Positions 15,474-24,772 of a stretch of DNA of 64,000 bases are shown here, piece after piece. Numbering within the stretch: position 1 is the stretch's first letter; every line of letters starts with the position of its first letter. The stretch is taken from assembly GCA_902632125.1 (NCBI GenBank), contig CACPBQ010000004.1, positions 37,261 through 101,260 of the forward strand, written 5' to 3'. A model generated the notes under the pieces. It worked only from the letters and a program-made list of their open reading frames with translations. It was not told where the DNA came from and did no database searches. Source of the stretch: Paracoccaceae bacterium. Lineage in GTDB: Bacteria > Pseudomonadota > Alphaproteobacteria > Rhodobacterales > Rhodobacteraceae. The position numbers were made by a program, and so were the translations under genes.

Positions 15474-16862
15474 TTAATTCATCTTCAGTTTATTTACTTC
15501 AAAGTAAGGCGTCAGGCCAGTTTCGTGCATTGCATTTGCCTCATCAATCATAGTGTCAGAGTCTAGAAGTTTTGTTGGGTTTTCTTCTAACATCTTTTTA
15601 TCTTCTGAAGTCATTAAGAAATGCGACATTACAGGCCTTCTTTGGCTAAAGCCAGTTCCAAAACATTTTTCGCAACCCTCAAAAATATGTGGCAATGGCG
15701 CCTTATGACCATCGGATAGTTTTGAAGTATCTACACATTCTTCACAGTAAATTCTTAAAAGCCTTTGGTTAAATACACCCAATAAACAGTCTGATAAGAG
15801 AGTGGGGTCAACTTTTAAATTTAAAATCCTTTTTATGCCGCCAACGGAGCTATTTGCGTGAACTGTAGTAATAACTAGGTGGCCGGTCATCGCCGCGCGA
15901 ACTGCAATATTTGCTGTTTCTTCGTCCCGTATCTCACCTATCAAAATTACGTCAGGATCGTTTCTAAGTAATGATTTCAAACCTGTTGCAAAATTAAAAT
16001 CCACATCTTCATCAACTTGAGTTTGAACAACATCAGCGAGGTCCATTTCAACGGGGTCCTCGATAGTCATTATATTTAATCCCCTTCCTTTAAGTTTACT
16101 CAAAAGACTGTAAATTGTAGTTGTTTTACCAGACCCTGTTGGTCCACAAATAATTAAAAGTCCGCTTTGTTTTGAAATTACGTTGGTAAGTACATCCACG
16201 TGGGTTTCGCTAAGTCCAATTTTTTCGAGCGTAAATATATTTGGGTCTTGGTTGAAGATTCTCAGTGCGACCCTCTCTCCACCAGTCACCGGCATACAAG
16301 CAGCCCGAATATCCACTTCTTTGCTACGGTGAATAACACCGAACCGCCCATCTTGAGGCTTACGTCTTTCAGTTATGTCCATGCCGCTTAAGAGTTTAAT
16401 CCTGGCGATAAGCATTGGGGCAACCCTAATATCAAGGTCAGCATAACTAACGAGGATGCCATCAAATCGCATTTTTATCCCAAGCGATTTGCTGTTCACA
16501 TCAATGTGAATATCAGACGCCTGTCTCGATATCGCAACCGAAATAAGATTATTGAAGAGCTTTACAACAGGAGTATCGGTTTCATCAGAAGCTTCCAGTG
16601 CAATCTTGGCAGAATTCTTAAATTCTTCATCAGTAACAAATTGATTTATCTCTGTATTGATTAGCTTTGCTTCATCTGTACCTTTGATAAATGCGTTTTC
16701 ACTGCTCAATCCACCACTTATAAATTTTAAATCACCTCCATAGAGGTATTCTAATTCACTCTGAACTACTGGATCTAATTCACCCTCAAAATATACTTCG
16801 ACAGGTGATAAATTATTGTTAACTGAAATCCCTAAGTTATCAGTTTTCCTTTTATCAATCAT
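15474..16862 (-). CDS. gspE: T2SS ATPase GspE
   Basis: A 462-residue secretion ATPase. It has Walker A GPTGSGKTTT, an Asp box, Walker B ILIGEIRDEETA, a His box, and a late zinc site (CEECV ... CEKCFGTG). I use the ATG at 16862, which overlaps the gspD stop by 8 bp; a longer frame to 17027 would run 165 bp further into gspD and adds non-family sequence. The N1 domain is short, so the protein is smaller than the usual 490-570 residues. It powers pseudopilus assembly. Confidence 0.93.
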   Translation of the reverse strand: MIDKRKTDNLGISVNNNLSPVEVYFEGELDPVVQSELEYLYGGDLKFISGGLSSENAFIKGTDEAKLINTEINQFVTDEEFKNSAKIALEASDETDTPVVKLFNNLISVAISRQASDIHIDVNSKSLGIKMRFDGILVSYADLDIRVAPMLIARIKLLSGMDITERRKPQDGRFGVIHRSKEVDIRAACMPVTGGERVALRIFNQDPNIFTLEKIGLSETHVDVLTNVISKQSGLLIICGPTGSGKTTTIYSLLSKLKGRGLNIMTIEDPVEMDLADVVQTQVDEDVDFNFATGLKSLLRNDPDVILIGEIRDEETANIAVRAAMTGHLVITTVHANSSVGGIKRILNLKVDPTLLSDCLLGVFNQRLLRIYCEECVDTSKLSDGHKAPLPHIFEGCEKCFGTGFSQRRPVMSHFLMTSEDKKMLEENPTKLLDSDTMIDEANAMHETGLTPYFEVNKLKMN

Positions 16863-18561
16863 TGCCTGAAGTACCTTGATACCCCTTGGTGAGATGATTA
16901 TCAGGCTGCATAGTAGCAACTGGATCAAACTTGAAAAATTGAGATTTATCTGAGCCGCTCTCCGATAATTCTGCGCCAAGAGACTTTTGCCACATATTAA
17001 AAACTGATTTTCGTTGATTTTCGTCACTCACCAGAGTGGGGCGTAGAAATATAGCAAGATTTCTACTTACGGTATTTGCTACCTCTTGGGTAAATGCTTT
17101 CCCTATAATTGGGAGGTCCCCAAAGAAAGGTATTTTACTTGTTGCCAATTCTTGTTGCTCAACCCTTAGACCTCCTATAGCGATAGTTTCGCCTTCCGTT
17201 GCTGAAATCACCGTTGAAATTTGCCGTTTAACAGTCACAACATCGCTCAATCCTGGAGTGGACTGATCTATTCTTGAAACCTCTTGCCATATTTCCATGA
17301 CTATATTTCCGTTTGGACCAATTTTAGGTTTTAACTTCAATGAGGTTCCTAAATCCTCTCTTTTTATAGTCTGAAATGGCGCAGAGCTATCTCCATTTTG
17401 GTTTGTATACTGACCGGTTATAAAAGGTACGTTTTGTCCAACGAGTATGGTACTTTCTTTATTTTCAGTAGTCATAAGACTTGGGGTTGCTAAAATTCTA
17501 TTATCTTTATCTCCTTCAAGAGCAGCTAACAAAAGCCCAATGTCAGGAACAACGTTAGCACCGGCACCAGCCGCAAAAATGCCGCCGGCAGCGCCCGCTA
17601 AGAAAGTGTTGCCTGCTGCTGAACCAATATTGACGCCACTAACTCCAGTAACTACAGAGGCTGAAATATTGTCACTATTGACTGAAAACTGTAGCCCTAG
17701 TTTCTTTGCTGACTCTTCTGAAACTTCCGCAATGATCGCATCTACATATACTTGTCTTGGGGCGCGATCTAACTGTTTTATCACAGTAATAGTGGAAATT
17801 ACGTCTGTTTCTTTCCCAGATAAAATTAATTGGTTTGCACTAACATGAGCTGCAATATTTAATCCTATACTATCTTCGCCACCACCCAAAACCTGTTGCA
17901 AGTTTTGCATAAGTTCATTTGCGTCTCCATAATTAAGATCCACTACTCTAATTACTTCTGCGGGTTTTATCTCTTCTTGTATTTCAGGCTCAACTTTGGT
18001 TTCAGTAATAACTTTTGGAGCCTTTTTCTCAACTGGATCAGAGGGTAAATTGGACAATAAAATTTTCAGTAAGCTGATACTATCGTTGTCGCCTAACAGT
18101 ATAACAGAGTTAGTATCAGCTTTTTCTTCAATTATTTTTATCCCGTTTAAATCCGTCATTGTTCCTAATATATTTTGCAAACCCTTGAAGGTCATTTTAT
18201 CTTCTAGATCCATTCTAAAAATCAATTTAGGAGGTTCTTTTTTTACTTCCGCTGATTGGGTTTCAACGGCTGTTGCTGATATCACATAGCTACGTTCAGC
18301 CTTTCTTTCGATCTGAGCCTCAGCATTTGTCACAAGTTCCACAAAAAGTTGATGAAATTCATCTGGGCTATCTAAATCATCTCTCGTAACAATGAACCTT
18401 TTATCAGTTTCAAAATCAATGATGTATGAATTGCCAGTCAAGTTGGAAAAATAGGCTGCCGCTTCTTCGAGAGAAGCGTTTAAAAGTTGAATAGACGCGG
18501 AAGAACTAAAAGAAGCCAAACAGGCAAAGGTACAAAAACATATTAGGCGAAAATAATTCAT
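16855..18561 (-). CDS. gspD: T2SS outer-membrane secretin GspD
   Basis: A 568-residue secretin with a signal peptide (cleavage near SSSA, residue 22), N-terminal N0/N1-type domains (about 25-170), an acidic/Pro linker, an N3-like domain (about 200-275) and the C-terminal secretin barrel (about 330-520). Hallmarks are RQVYVDAIIAEVSEESAKKLG, VPFITGQ and IAIGGLRVEQ. An Ala/Gly-rich insertion (about 300-335) precedes the barrel, as in many secretins. It forms the outer-membrane pore. The start overlaps the gspC stop (ATGA). Confidence 0.93.
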   Translation of the reverse strand: MNYFRLICFCTFACLASFSSSASIQLLNASLEEAAAYFSNLTGNSYIIDFETDKRFIVTRDDLDSPDEFHQLFVELVTNAEAQIERKAERSYVISATAVETQSAEVKKEPPKLIFRMDLEDKMTFKGLQNILGTMTDLNGIKIIEEKADTNSVILLGDNDSISLLKILLSNLPSDPVEKKAPKVITETKVEPEIQEEIKPAEVIRVVDLNYGDANELMQNLQQVLGGGEDSIGLNIAAHVSANQLILSGKETDVISTITVIKQLDRAPRQVYVDAIIAEVSEESAKKLGLQFSVNSDNISASVVTGVSGVNIGSAAGNTFLAGAAGGIFAAGAGANVVPDIGLLLAALEGDKDNRILATPSLMTTENKESTILVGQNVPFITGQYTNQNGDSSAPFQTIKREDLGTSLKLKPKIGPNGNIVMEIWQEVSRIDQSTPGLSDVVTVKRQISTVISATEGETIAIGGLRVEQQELATSKIPFFGDLPIIGKAFTQEVANTVSRNLAIFLRPTLVSDENQRKSVFNMWQKSLGAELSESGSDKSQFFKFDPVATMQPDNHLTKGYQGTSGND

Positions 18562-19310
18562 CTCATAAATACTTCTATCATTTTTAAATCACCTGAGCGT
18601 TGGAGCTCAACTGCAAACTTGCCGCTTTTACCCTTTGTTTTGAGGTGATCATTCAGTAAAGCTATATCATGTGAAGAAATGCCATCTACAGTTAAAATTA
18701 AATCATCTTCCTTAAAAGGTGTGAGGGTAAAGAATATTGCGGGAAATTTATTGGTAAGTTTCCAACCAGGCCGTCCCGTGCGACTTTTCCCTCTAACTGG
18801 CAAGACATTAAGGTTTTCTATTAAAAATTTTGGAACACCCAATCCAAGCGCAATTGCTTTTGCTTCTTCTAAATCCAGATCCTCAGGAGAGTAGCCCATT
18901 GTTGTTCTAACTTTAGGCTTATTATCTTGATTTGTACTTACCGTAGATCTTTTTGCTGTTGCAGACTGATGATCAGCATCTGCAAAGGATATTCTTATTT
19001 TTTTGTTGGATGCATTTTTTAATAAAATTGATTTTTTACTCATCTTACTAAAAAAATACTCACTTCCCTCAACTATAAGACCAGTTTTATTGGTAATCAT
19101 AAAAATCTCTTCGGAATCTTTTGATCTTATTAAAAAACTTGTTTCCTCTCCATCTTCAAAACTCGCAACAATGAAAAGTTCATCTATGATCTTAGCATCT
19201 TTAATATTCCAAAATAAATTATCGAGAGGCAGCTTTGATGAAGAAACTTGCCCAGCATAGAGAAGTGATAAGAAAATTATCAGAAGTGTTTTCTTAACAA
19301 AACTCATCAA
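18558..19310 (-). CDS. gspC: T2SS GspC-like protein with C-terminal PDZ domain
   Basis: A 250-residue protein with an N-terminal hydrophobic segment (residues 7-20), an HR-like region and a C-terminal PDZ-type domain (about 165-250; FTLTPFKEDDLILTVDGISSHD). GspC links the inner-membrane platform to the secretin and may bind substrates. The hydrophobic segment could be a signal peptide or an anchor. It is the first gene of the operon, so the promoter should lie in 19311-19444. Confidence 0.8.
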   Translation of the reverse strand: MMSFVKKTLLIIFLSLLYAGQVSSSKLPLDNLFWNIKDAKIIDELFIVASFEDGEETSFLIRSKDSEEIFMITNKTGLIVEGSEYFFSKMSKKSILLKNASNKKIRISFADADHQSATAKRSTVSTNQDNKPKVRTTMGYSPEDLDLEEAKAIALGLGVPKFLIENLNVLPVRGKSRTGRPGWKLTNKFPAIFFTLTPFKEDDLILTVDGISSHDIALLNDHLKTKGKSGKFAVELQRSGDLKMIEVFMR

Positions 19311-19444
19311 TTCATACTTTCGAAAAAATGGAATCGGCCATGAAATTTAAGAATGAAGCTACTAGGCAATTTTATCAATAAATTTATACCGGCAGCTCCA
19401 ATAATCTTTACCGCTTATCGGCAAATATTATCAAATACAGGTGA
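19311..19444 (-). promoter_or_regulatory. Probable promoter region of the T2SS operon
   Basis: A 134 bp AT-rich spacer between the cupin stop and gspC. It holds a weak hairpin TTTACCG (19407-19413) / CGGCAAA (19419-19425) that might end the upstream minus-strand transcript, though no T-run follows. I could not identify a confident -35/-10 pair. Confidence 0.35.
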
Positions 19445-19819
19445 TTATTCCAAATTTTCGTACACTTCTGGGACAAATCTGGGAGAGCAATGACAATAAA
19501 ACTCCAAGTCTTCGGTACTACTTAAATTAGTAATTCTTTGAGGAGTGTTTGCCGGAATAACAACACTATCACCAACAGAAACCTTAAATTCTTGCTGGCC
19601 TACATAAACCAAACCTGTCCCCTTTCGAATAATATAAATTTCTTTGGTGTCTCTAAGGCAGTGCAGTTGTGTTGTTACTGCAGGCCTGACCCGTGCAATA
19701 GCTAAAGAAAACTCTTCGATCTCCTCGCTATTTAAGCACTCCGTTATGAAACATCGCTCATCAGTCCAAAACTCTGGGGAGCTGATATCATCTCTAGGTA
19801 ACTTCACTTGATTGTCCAA
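19445..19819 (-). CDS. Small cupin-domain protein
   Basis: A 124-residue single-domain cupin. Motif 1 is TTQLHCLRDTKEIYIIRKGTG and motif 2 is VGDSVVIPANTPQRITN; a metal site could include His, Glu and the second-motif residues. Its function is not predictable: small cupins include isomerases, dioxygenases and sugar-binding proteins. It is 12 bp downstream of an SDR gene at the 3' end of the nucleoside salvage cluster, so it may act on an aldehyde or sugar intermediate from that pathway. Confidence 0.75.
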   Translation of the reverse strand: MDNQVKLPRDDISSPEFWTDERCFITECLNSEEIEEFSLAIARVRPAVTTQLHCLRDTKEIYIIRKGTGLVYVGQQEFKVSVGDSVVIPANTPQRITNLSSTEDLEFYCHCSPRFVPEVYENLE

Positions 19820-19831
19820 TCTTCACTATCT

Positions 19832-20587
19832 TCACCAGCTGGGGACACATTCCATACCACCATCTACAATCAGATTTGCCCCCGTGATAAAGCTTGCAGC
19901 ATCACTGACCAAAAACAAGGCAGCATTCGCAATATCGTCACCAGTTCCCAATCGTTGTAGAGGAACATTTTCTAACCAGCTTTTGACACCTTGTGGCCAG
20001 TCTTTATCTAAATCTCGCCTATCAGTTAATCCTGGACAAATAGAATTTACACGAATGTTTTTAGATCCAAGCTCAAGAGCAGAGGCTTTAGTAAAATGAA
20101 TAAGGCCTGCTTTTGAAGCTGCATAATGACTATGATTTAGGGCAGGTGTCAGCCCCTCTATAGAACAGATATTCAAAATCGATCCACCTTTGTCGGAATA
20201 TTCAGCAAAATATCGTGTCATCATAATCGGGGCCTGTAAATTAGTTTCCATAATTTGGTTAATTTCGGCAGGCGCCAAATCGGCCAATGCGCACACAGGT
20301 TGAATGGCTGCATTGTTTACCAAAATATCAATTGGTTTATCTTCTTTTTTTGTGGCCTCAAATATTGAACGGCAAGAATTTGGAACTAAAAAATCCTCAA
20401 ACACTATCGCTATATCGGCTTTTGCGATTTTTGCTAATTTTATTTGAGCTTCTTCAACTTCAGAACTATTGCTCCTAGCGTGCAAAATAATTTCCGCCCC
20501 AGCTTGCGCTAGCCTTTTTGCTATAGCAAATCCAATACCACTTTTGGAGCCCGTAACCAGAGCCCGCTTTCCTGTCAGCTCATTCAA
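19832..20587 (-). CDS. Short-chain dehydrogenase/reductase
   Basis: A 251-residue classical SDR with cofactor motif TGSKSGIG (residues 13-20), NNAA near 91-94, catalytic Ser near ICSIEG and YAASK. It uses NAD(H) or NADP(H). The substrate is unknown. It lies downstream of the phosphorylase gene in the nucleoside island, so reduction or oxidation of the aldehyde or sugar released there is a reasonable guess. Confidence 0.88.
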   Translation of the reverse strand: MNELTGKRALVTGSKSGIGFAIAKRLAQAGAEIILHARSNSSEVEEAQIKLAKIAKADIAIVFEDFLVPNSCRSIFEATKKEDKPIDILVNNAAIQPVCALADLAPAEINQIMETNLQAPIMMTRYFAEYSDKGGSILNICSIEGLTPALNHSHYAASKAGLIHFTKASALELGSKNIRVNSICPGLTDRRDLDKDWPQGVKSWLENVPLQRLGTGDDIANAALFLVSDAASFITGANLIVDGGMECVPSW

Positions 20588-20631
20588 TTAAATAAACTCC
20601 TTAATTTTAGTATACTTTTCATTCAATATTC

Positions 20632-21462
20632 TTAGGTCCATGTCTGCAAAAGTTCTGGCAGAATAGATTTGATCTTTTTTCCTGCAACATTGGCATACTC
20701 CAAAACTTCTTCAATTGTATCCGGTTGCTGCTCTGGCCCACCATCAGCCTTGTTAGTAATTGCTGATAGACCGACAATCTCAAAACCAGCCTGTTTTGCT
20801 GCAATCACCTCCATTACTGTAGACATCCCAACTGCATCTGCTCCACTCCCCTTTAGAAAACGTCGCTCCGCTGAGGTCTCCAAAGAAGGCCCCGTTATGC
20901 CAGCGTAAATTCCCTTACTCAATTTGATACCAGCATTTTTAAAGCAATTAGAAACTATTCGCTGTAATTTTTTATCATAGACATCGGACATGTCTGGAAA
21001 GCGTAATCCAAGCTCATCGTCATGTGAGCCAATGAGTGGATTTTGGCCGGTGAAATTTATATGATCTGTAAGCATCATAATACTTCCCGGTTCAAAACTT
21101 GTATTCAAAGCGCCAGCGGCGTTTGTCACAATCATCTTATTTACACCTAAGCTTCTTGCAACTCTAATTGGAAACGCTATCTCGTCGGCTTTCCACCCCT
21201 CGTAAAGATGTAACCGGCCCTGCATAACCAATACGTGCTTTCCATAGAATTCCCCCGACACCAAATTTCCCGCATGGGATGGCGCTGTAGAAAAGGGAAA
21301 TTCTGGAATCTCTTTATAGGAGATTTCTGCGTCCTTTGTGATTTCATTCGTGACGTCACCCAAACCTGATCCTAAAATTAACAAAACCTCAGGACTCTGG
21401 TTTATTTGTTGACCAATAAATTCAGCAGCAAGTTCTATTTTTTTTACAATGCGATTTTCCAT
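20632..21462 (-). CDS. PNP-family nucleoside phosphorylase, possibly 5'-methylthioinosine/5'-deoxyinosine phosphorylase
   Basis: A 276-residue trimeric-type purine nucleoside phosphorylase: phosphate loop GSGLGD (31-36), TNAAGALN (113-120), GPSLET with Glu195, VGMST with Met213 and ITNK with Asn237. Glu195 and Asn237 match the 6-oxopurine-binding pair of PNP. The His that contacts the ribose 5'-OH (His257 of human PNP, in NHEEVL) is Ile250 here (TIEEVL). A hydrophobic residue at this spot is what enzymes for 5'-methylthio or 5'-deoxy nucleosides use. The gene sits 13 bp downstream of an MTA/SAH-deaminase-like amidohydrolase and in the same strand block as mtnA and mtnK, consistent with release of methylthioribose-1-phosphate and hypoxanthine. 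Ordinary inosine phosphorolysis remains possible. Confidence 0.85.
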   Translation of the reverse strand: MENRIVKKIELAAEFIGQQINQSPEVLLILGSGLGDVTNEITKDAEISYKEIPEFPFSTAPSHAGNLVSGEFYGKHVLVMQGRLHLYEGWKADEIAFPIRVARSLGVNKMIVTNAAGALNTSFEPGSIMMLTDHINFTGQNPLIGSHDDELGLRFPDMSDVYDKKLQRIVSNCFKNAGIKLSKGIYAGITGPSLETSAERRFLKGSGADAVGMSTVMEVIAAKQAGFEIVGLSAITNKADGGPEQQPDTIEEVLEYANVAGKKIKSILPELLQTWT

Positions 21463-21475
21463 TTAAGGTTCTTTC

Positions 21476-22792
21476 TTACTCGAGGCTAGCTTTGATAGAT
21501 GGCGCTAATTTACGAACCTCTGCATGAATTTTTTCGATATCTAGACCACTAATTTTTTTATTTTCGACAACATGTTTTCCAGAAACAAATACATCTGTAA
21601 CATCCGAACGTCCTGCACCAAAAACAAGATGAGTAATTGGATCGAAAAGAGGAACAGAATGAGAATTGTTGATATCTACGAAAATAAAATCTGCATTTTT
21701 ACCTATTTCTAGACTACCAAGTGAGTCGGACCGGCCTAAAGCCTTCGCACCGTTAATGGTTGCCATGTGAAGTACCTGCTCAGCATTTAAAGCATCAGCC
21801 TCCATATTTAAGCCTTTTGCTAAACCGCAGGTTAATCGCATTGCCAACCACATATCTAAATCATTTCCGCTGATTGCCCCATCTGTACCAAGTGTAAGGT
21901 TTATTCCTGCTCTATACATTTCTTTAACTGGAGCAATACCTGACCCTAACTTGAGGTTTGACATAGGGTTAAGGACTACATTTGTCTTACTTTGGGCTAA
22001 AAGTGAAATTTCTGTTTCGTCTAGATGTACACAATGAGCAAGTACTGAGGTTTCACCCAACAATTTGTACTTATCTAAATGCCGTATGACCGAGTTATCA
22101 TAACGTGTCTTTATATCATTTTGCTCGGCTTGGGTTTCTGCGGCATGAGTACAAAATAATATCCCATATTGATCTGCTATGCTTTTGGCCTCACTCAAAT
22201 TTTGTGGGGAAACAGTGTAACTACCATGTGGCAAGATAGCAGGAATTACACTGTCATCGGATGAGTGGCTTTTATAAAAGTTTTGGGCCTCTAAAACATA
22301 ATTTTCATGGGAGCGCCCACCTATTCCTGGCAAATCAAAAAAGATACCACCAGTGGATATTCGCATGCCCAGATCTTTTGCTGCTCTAACAGTTTCGTCT
22401 GGATACCAAAACATATCCATAACAGTTGTTGATCCGCTCAAAAGATTTTCCGCCAAACCTAATACAGAACCAAGATAAGTAGTTTCAGGAGTAAGTATGG
22501 CTTTTTCAGCTATCCAAACACGTCCTAACCATGCTTCAAGAGGAAGGTTCTCAACCAGCCCTCTGAACAAACTATCAGCAGCATGGCAGTGCATATTTAT
22601 TAAACCCGGCATCACTATATTGCCATTTGCTCCAATTATTTTTTTTGCAGTAAGTTTTTTTGCAGCTGATGTGCTAGAGCATTCTAAAGCTGTTATCTTG
22701 CCGTTATTAACGACCATGACACCATTTTCGATAATAGAATGGTTTCCGTCACATGTGACAATTAAGGCATCTGTAATTAAAATGTCATCCAT
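21476..22792 (-). CDS. Amidohydrolase of the MTA/SAH deaminase (TRZ/ATZ) family
   Basis: A 438-residue metal-dependent deaminase. It has the paired His of MHCHAADSLFRG, His in THAAETQAE, His in LAHCVHLDETE and the catalytic Asp of TDGAISGNDLD. The family deaminates adenosine-type nucleosides such as 5'-methylthioadenosine and S-adenosylhomocysteine to inosine analogues. I take the ATG at 22792, because GGGGG of the upstream gene lies seven bases before it; the ATG two codons earlier would be too close to that site. It overlaps the permease stop by 8 bp. Position between the nucleoside transporter and the phosphorylase supports a role in MTA or 5'-deoxyadenosine salvage. Guanine or other purine deamination is less likely. 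Confidence 0.85.
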   Translation of the reverse strand: MDDILITDALIVTCDGNHSIIENGVMVVNNGKITALECSSTSAAKKLTAKKIIGANGNIVMPGLINMHCHAADSLFRGLVENLPLEAWLGRVWIAEKAILTPETTYLGSVLGLAENLLSGSTTVMDMFWYPDETVRAAKDLGMRISTGGIFFDLPGIGGRSHENYVLEAQNFYKSHSSDDSVIPAILPHGSYTVSPQNLSEAKSIADQYGILFCTHAAETQAEQNDIKTRYDNSVIRHLDKYKLLGETSVLAHCVHLDETEISLLAQSKTNVVLNPMSNLKLGSGIAPVKEMYRAGINLTLGTDGAISGNDLDMWLAMRLTCGLAKGLNMEADALNAEQVLHMATINGAKALGRSDSLGSLEIGKNADFIFVDINNSHSVPLFDPITHLVFGAGRSDVTDVFVSGKHVVENKKISGLDIEKIHAEVRKLAPSIKASLE

Positions 22793-23711
22793 TATCATAC
22801 CCCCTCATACCTACTAGATCTTTTATCCGCCTAATTGATACAAAAATTAATGCTATTAGAGATGCTATATAAGGCATCATTTCAGTAAATTGCTGAGGAA
22901 ACCCAAATCCTTGAAGGCGCAGTGAAAGACTGTCAACAAACCCAAACAAAAGGACCAACCCTAGCAGAGGTATAGGCCTTCCGTTGGTAACCAATACAAT
23001 AACAACTGCAATCCATCCTCGGCCAGCTGACATGTTTTCAACAAAAAGGCTTACATTTGAAATGGATAGTTGTGCTCCAGCCAATCCACAGCAAATACCA
23101 CAGAGAACAAGAGCCAAAAGCTTAACTGGTGCTGGCTTAATGCCAACGGTTTTCAAAGCCAATGGGTTTTCACCTGCTGCTCGCATCCAAAACCCAAGCT
23201 TATGTCGAGAATAAATATAATGAAGTATAAAGACTAAGAATATAGAAATATAAAAGAGAATAGACTGACCGCTCAAAAAGGAACCTAAAACAGGTAGGCT
23301 TTCTATTAAAGGAATATTTATTTCAATTATTTTACCCAGGGCTTCATCCTGAAAAACTCCGCTAACTCCCAAGACAGCTCTTAGCAAATATGTAGTCAAT
23401 CCTAGCCCTATTAGATTAAGTGCAATTGATACGACGATTGCATCTCCTGGCCTCCGAAGATGAAATTCTGCAAATAATAAGCCCATAAAGACCCCGGCAA
23501 GTATAGCAGATAAAACGCCCCAAAAAACATGACCTAACATAAAGGTTCCAAGAACAGCGGCAAAAGCGCCCATTAAAATAAAACCTTCTAAGGCAATATT
23601 AAAAACTCCTGCTCTATGACAAATTGCACCCCCTAAAGATGCAAGCAAAATGGGCACTGCAATCCTTGCAACTGAATCGGCAAAAGCCGGATCAAATAAG
23701 TCTGCCAGCAT
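22785..23711 (-). CDS. Nucleoside-type ABC transporter permease 2
   Basis: A 308-residue permease of the BPD_transp_2 family with about eight to ten membrane helices. The motif GAICHRAGVFNIALEGFILMGAF matches the second permease of BmpA/YufQ-type nucleoside importers. It overlaps the other permease by one base (TGATG) and the deaminase gene downstream by 8 bp. Confidence 0.88.
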   Translation of the reverse strand: MLADLFDPAFADSVARIAVPILLASLGGAICHRAGVFNIALEGFILMGAFAAVLGTFMLGHVFWGVLSAILAGVFMGLLFAEFHLRRPGDAIVVSIALNLIGLGLTTYLLRAVLGVSGVFQDEALGKIIEINIPLIESLPVLGSFLSGQSILFYISIFLVFILHYIYSRHKLGFWMRAAGENPLALKTVGIKPAPVKLLALVLCGICCGLAGAQLSISNVSLFVENMSAGRGWIAVVIVLVTNGRPIPLLGLVLLFGFVDSLSLRLQGFGFPQQFTEMMPYIASLIALIFVSIRRIKDLVGMRGYDNG

Positions 23712-24772
23712 CAGCTACCTTCTTCCTTTTTCTTTGAGCCTGAAGCAATACTTGTAGCTCTTGCAGCAACAAATAAAATTATAATTCCCTGAATTATAAT
23801 TGCGATTTCTTTGGGAACATCGGCTGTACGTTCCATTCCCGAAGCTCCGCTGGTTAACGAAGCAAAAAAGAAGCCCGCCGGCAAAATTGCCCAAGGGACC
23901 AAATTTATGAGAAGCGCTGCAACAATACCAGTCCATGCGTATAATGGTTGAACTAGCATCCCATCAGTAAAGCGGTGATGAATACCAAGAACAGCAATTG
24001 CACCAACGAGGCCAGCAATTGCACCAGAAAAAGCAAGTGTTTTTAAAGTTGTATTAAAAATATTAATACCTGAAGTTGCGGCGAACTCTATTGAAAGGCC
24101 AGTCATTTTAGCATGATACCCAGGAACGGTTCTATAACTGTAAACCAGTACAAAAGCATAGACGATTAAAATGAACATAAAACCTATATCTAGCCTAGTT
24201 CCCTCTACAAAGGGCAACCACAGACTTTTGTCGAGCAAGTGGGTTTGAGGCATACCGGACGAAACGTCTCTAAGCGGGTGGCTTACGAAATAAGAGGTAA
24301 TATATCTGGCTGGATAGTTTAACAGCAACGTTCCAACTAAAATAGGCACACCCAACTTAAGCTTCATAAGCCCTGCTAAAACTGCCCATAACCCACCACC
24401 GATCATAGCACTTAAGATCGCAAGGGTAATACCTGCCACGCCCGTTACTCCAGAATAAATTGAAATAAAAGCGGCGATAAACCCACCAATAACTAATTGA
24501 CCTTCTCCACCAATATTTATTAGGCCAGCACGAAATGCGATAAGCGCCGCAATAGCCATTCCCGTTATCAAAGCACAGCGGGAGATGGTAACATATAGAT
24601 ATGCATATTTTCTTCCACCAAATGCACTTTTTAAAAAGGCCTGACTTGCTTCAAAGAAATTCGCATCTGCTAAATTAAGTAATAGCAATAATATTAGAAA
24701 CAAAGAGAGTGCCGTCATGAAATAACGAACGGAATTTTGTTTTAAAAAATACAAAAAATTAAATTGCTTCAT
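23711..24772 (-). CDS. Nucleoside-type ABC transporter permease 1
   Basis: A 353-residue permease of the YufP type. It has several membrane helices and the family segment AFRAGLINIGGEGQLVIGGF. It overlaps the ATPase gene by 14 bp. With the second permease it forms the heterodimeric membrane channel of the BMP-type importer. Confidence 0.88.
   Translation of the reverse strand: MKQFNFLYFLKQNSVRYFMTALSLFLILLLLLNLADANFFEASQAFLKSAFGGRKYAYLYVTISRCALITGMAIAALIAFRAGLINIGGEGQLVIGGFIAAFISIYSGVTGVAGITLAILSAMIGGGLWAVLAGLMKLKLGVPILVGTLLLNYPARYITSYFVSHPLRDVSSGMPQTHLLDKSLWLPFVEGTRLDIGFMFILIVYAFVLVYSYRTVPGYHAKMTGLSIEFAATSGINIFNTTLKTLAFSGAIAGLVGAIAVLGIHHRFTDGMLVQPLYAWTGIVAALLINLVPWAILPAGFFFASLTSGASGMERTADVPKEIAIIIQGIIILFVAARATSIASGSKKKEEGS

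Noticed and set aside
16863..17027. N-terminal extension of gspE
   Set aside because: It overlaps the gspD C-terminus and does not resemble GspE; an ATG at 16862 fits operon coupling.
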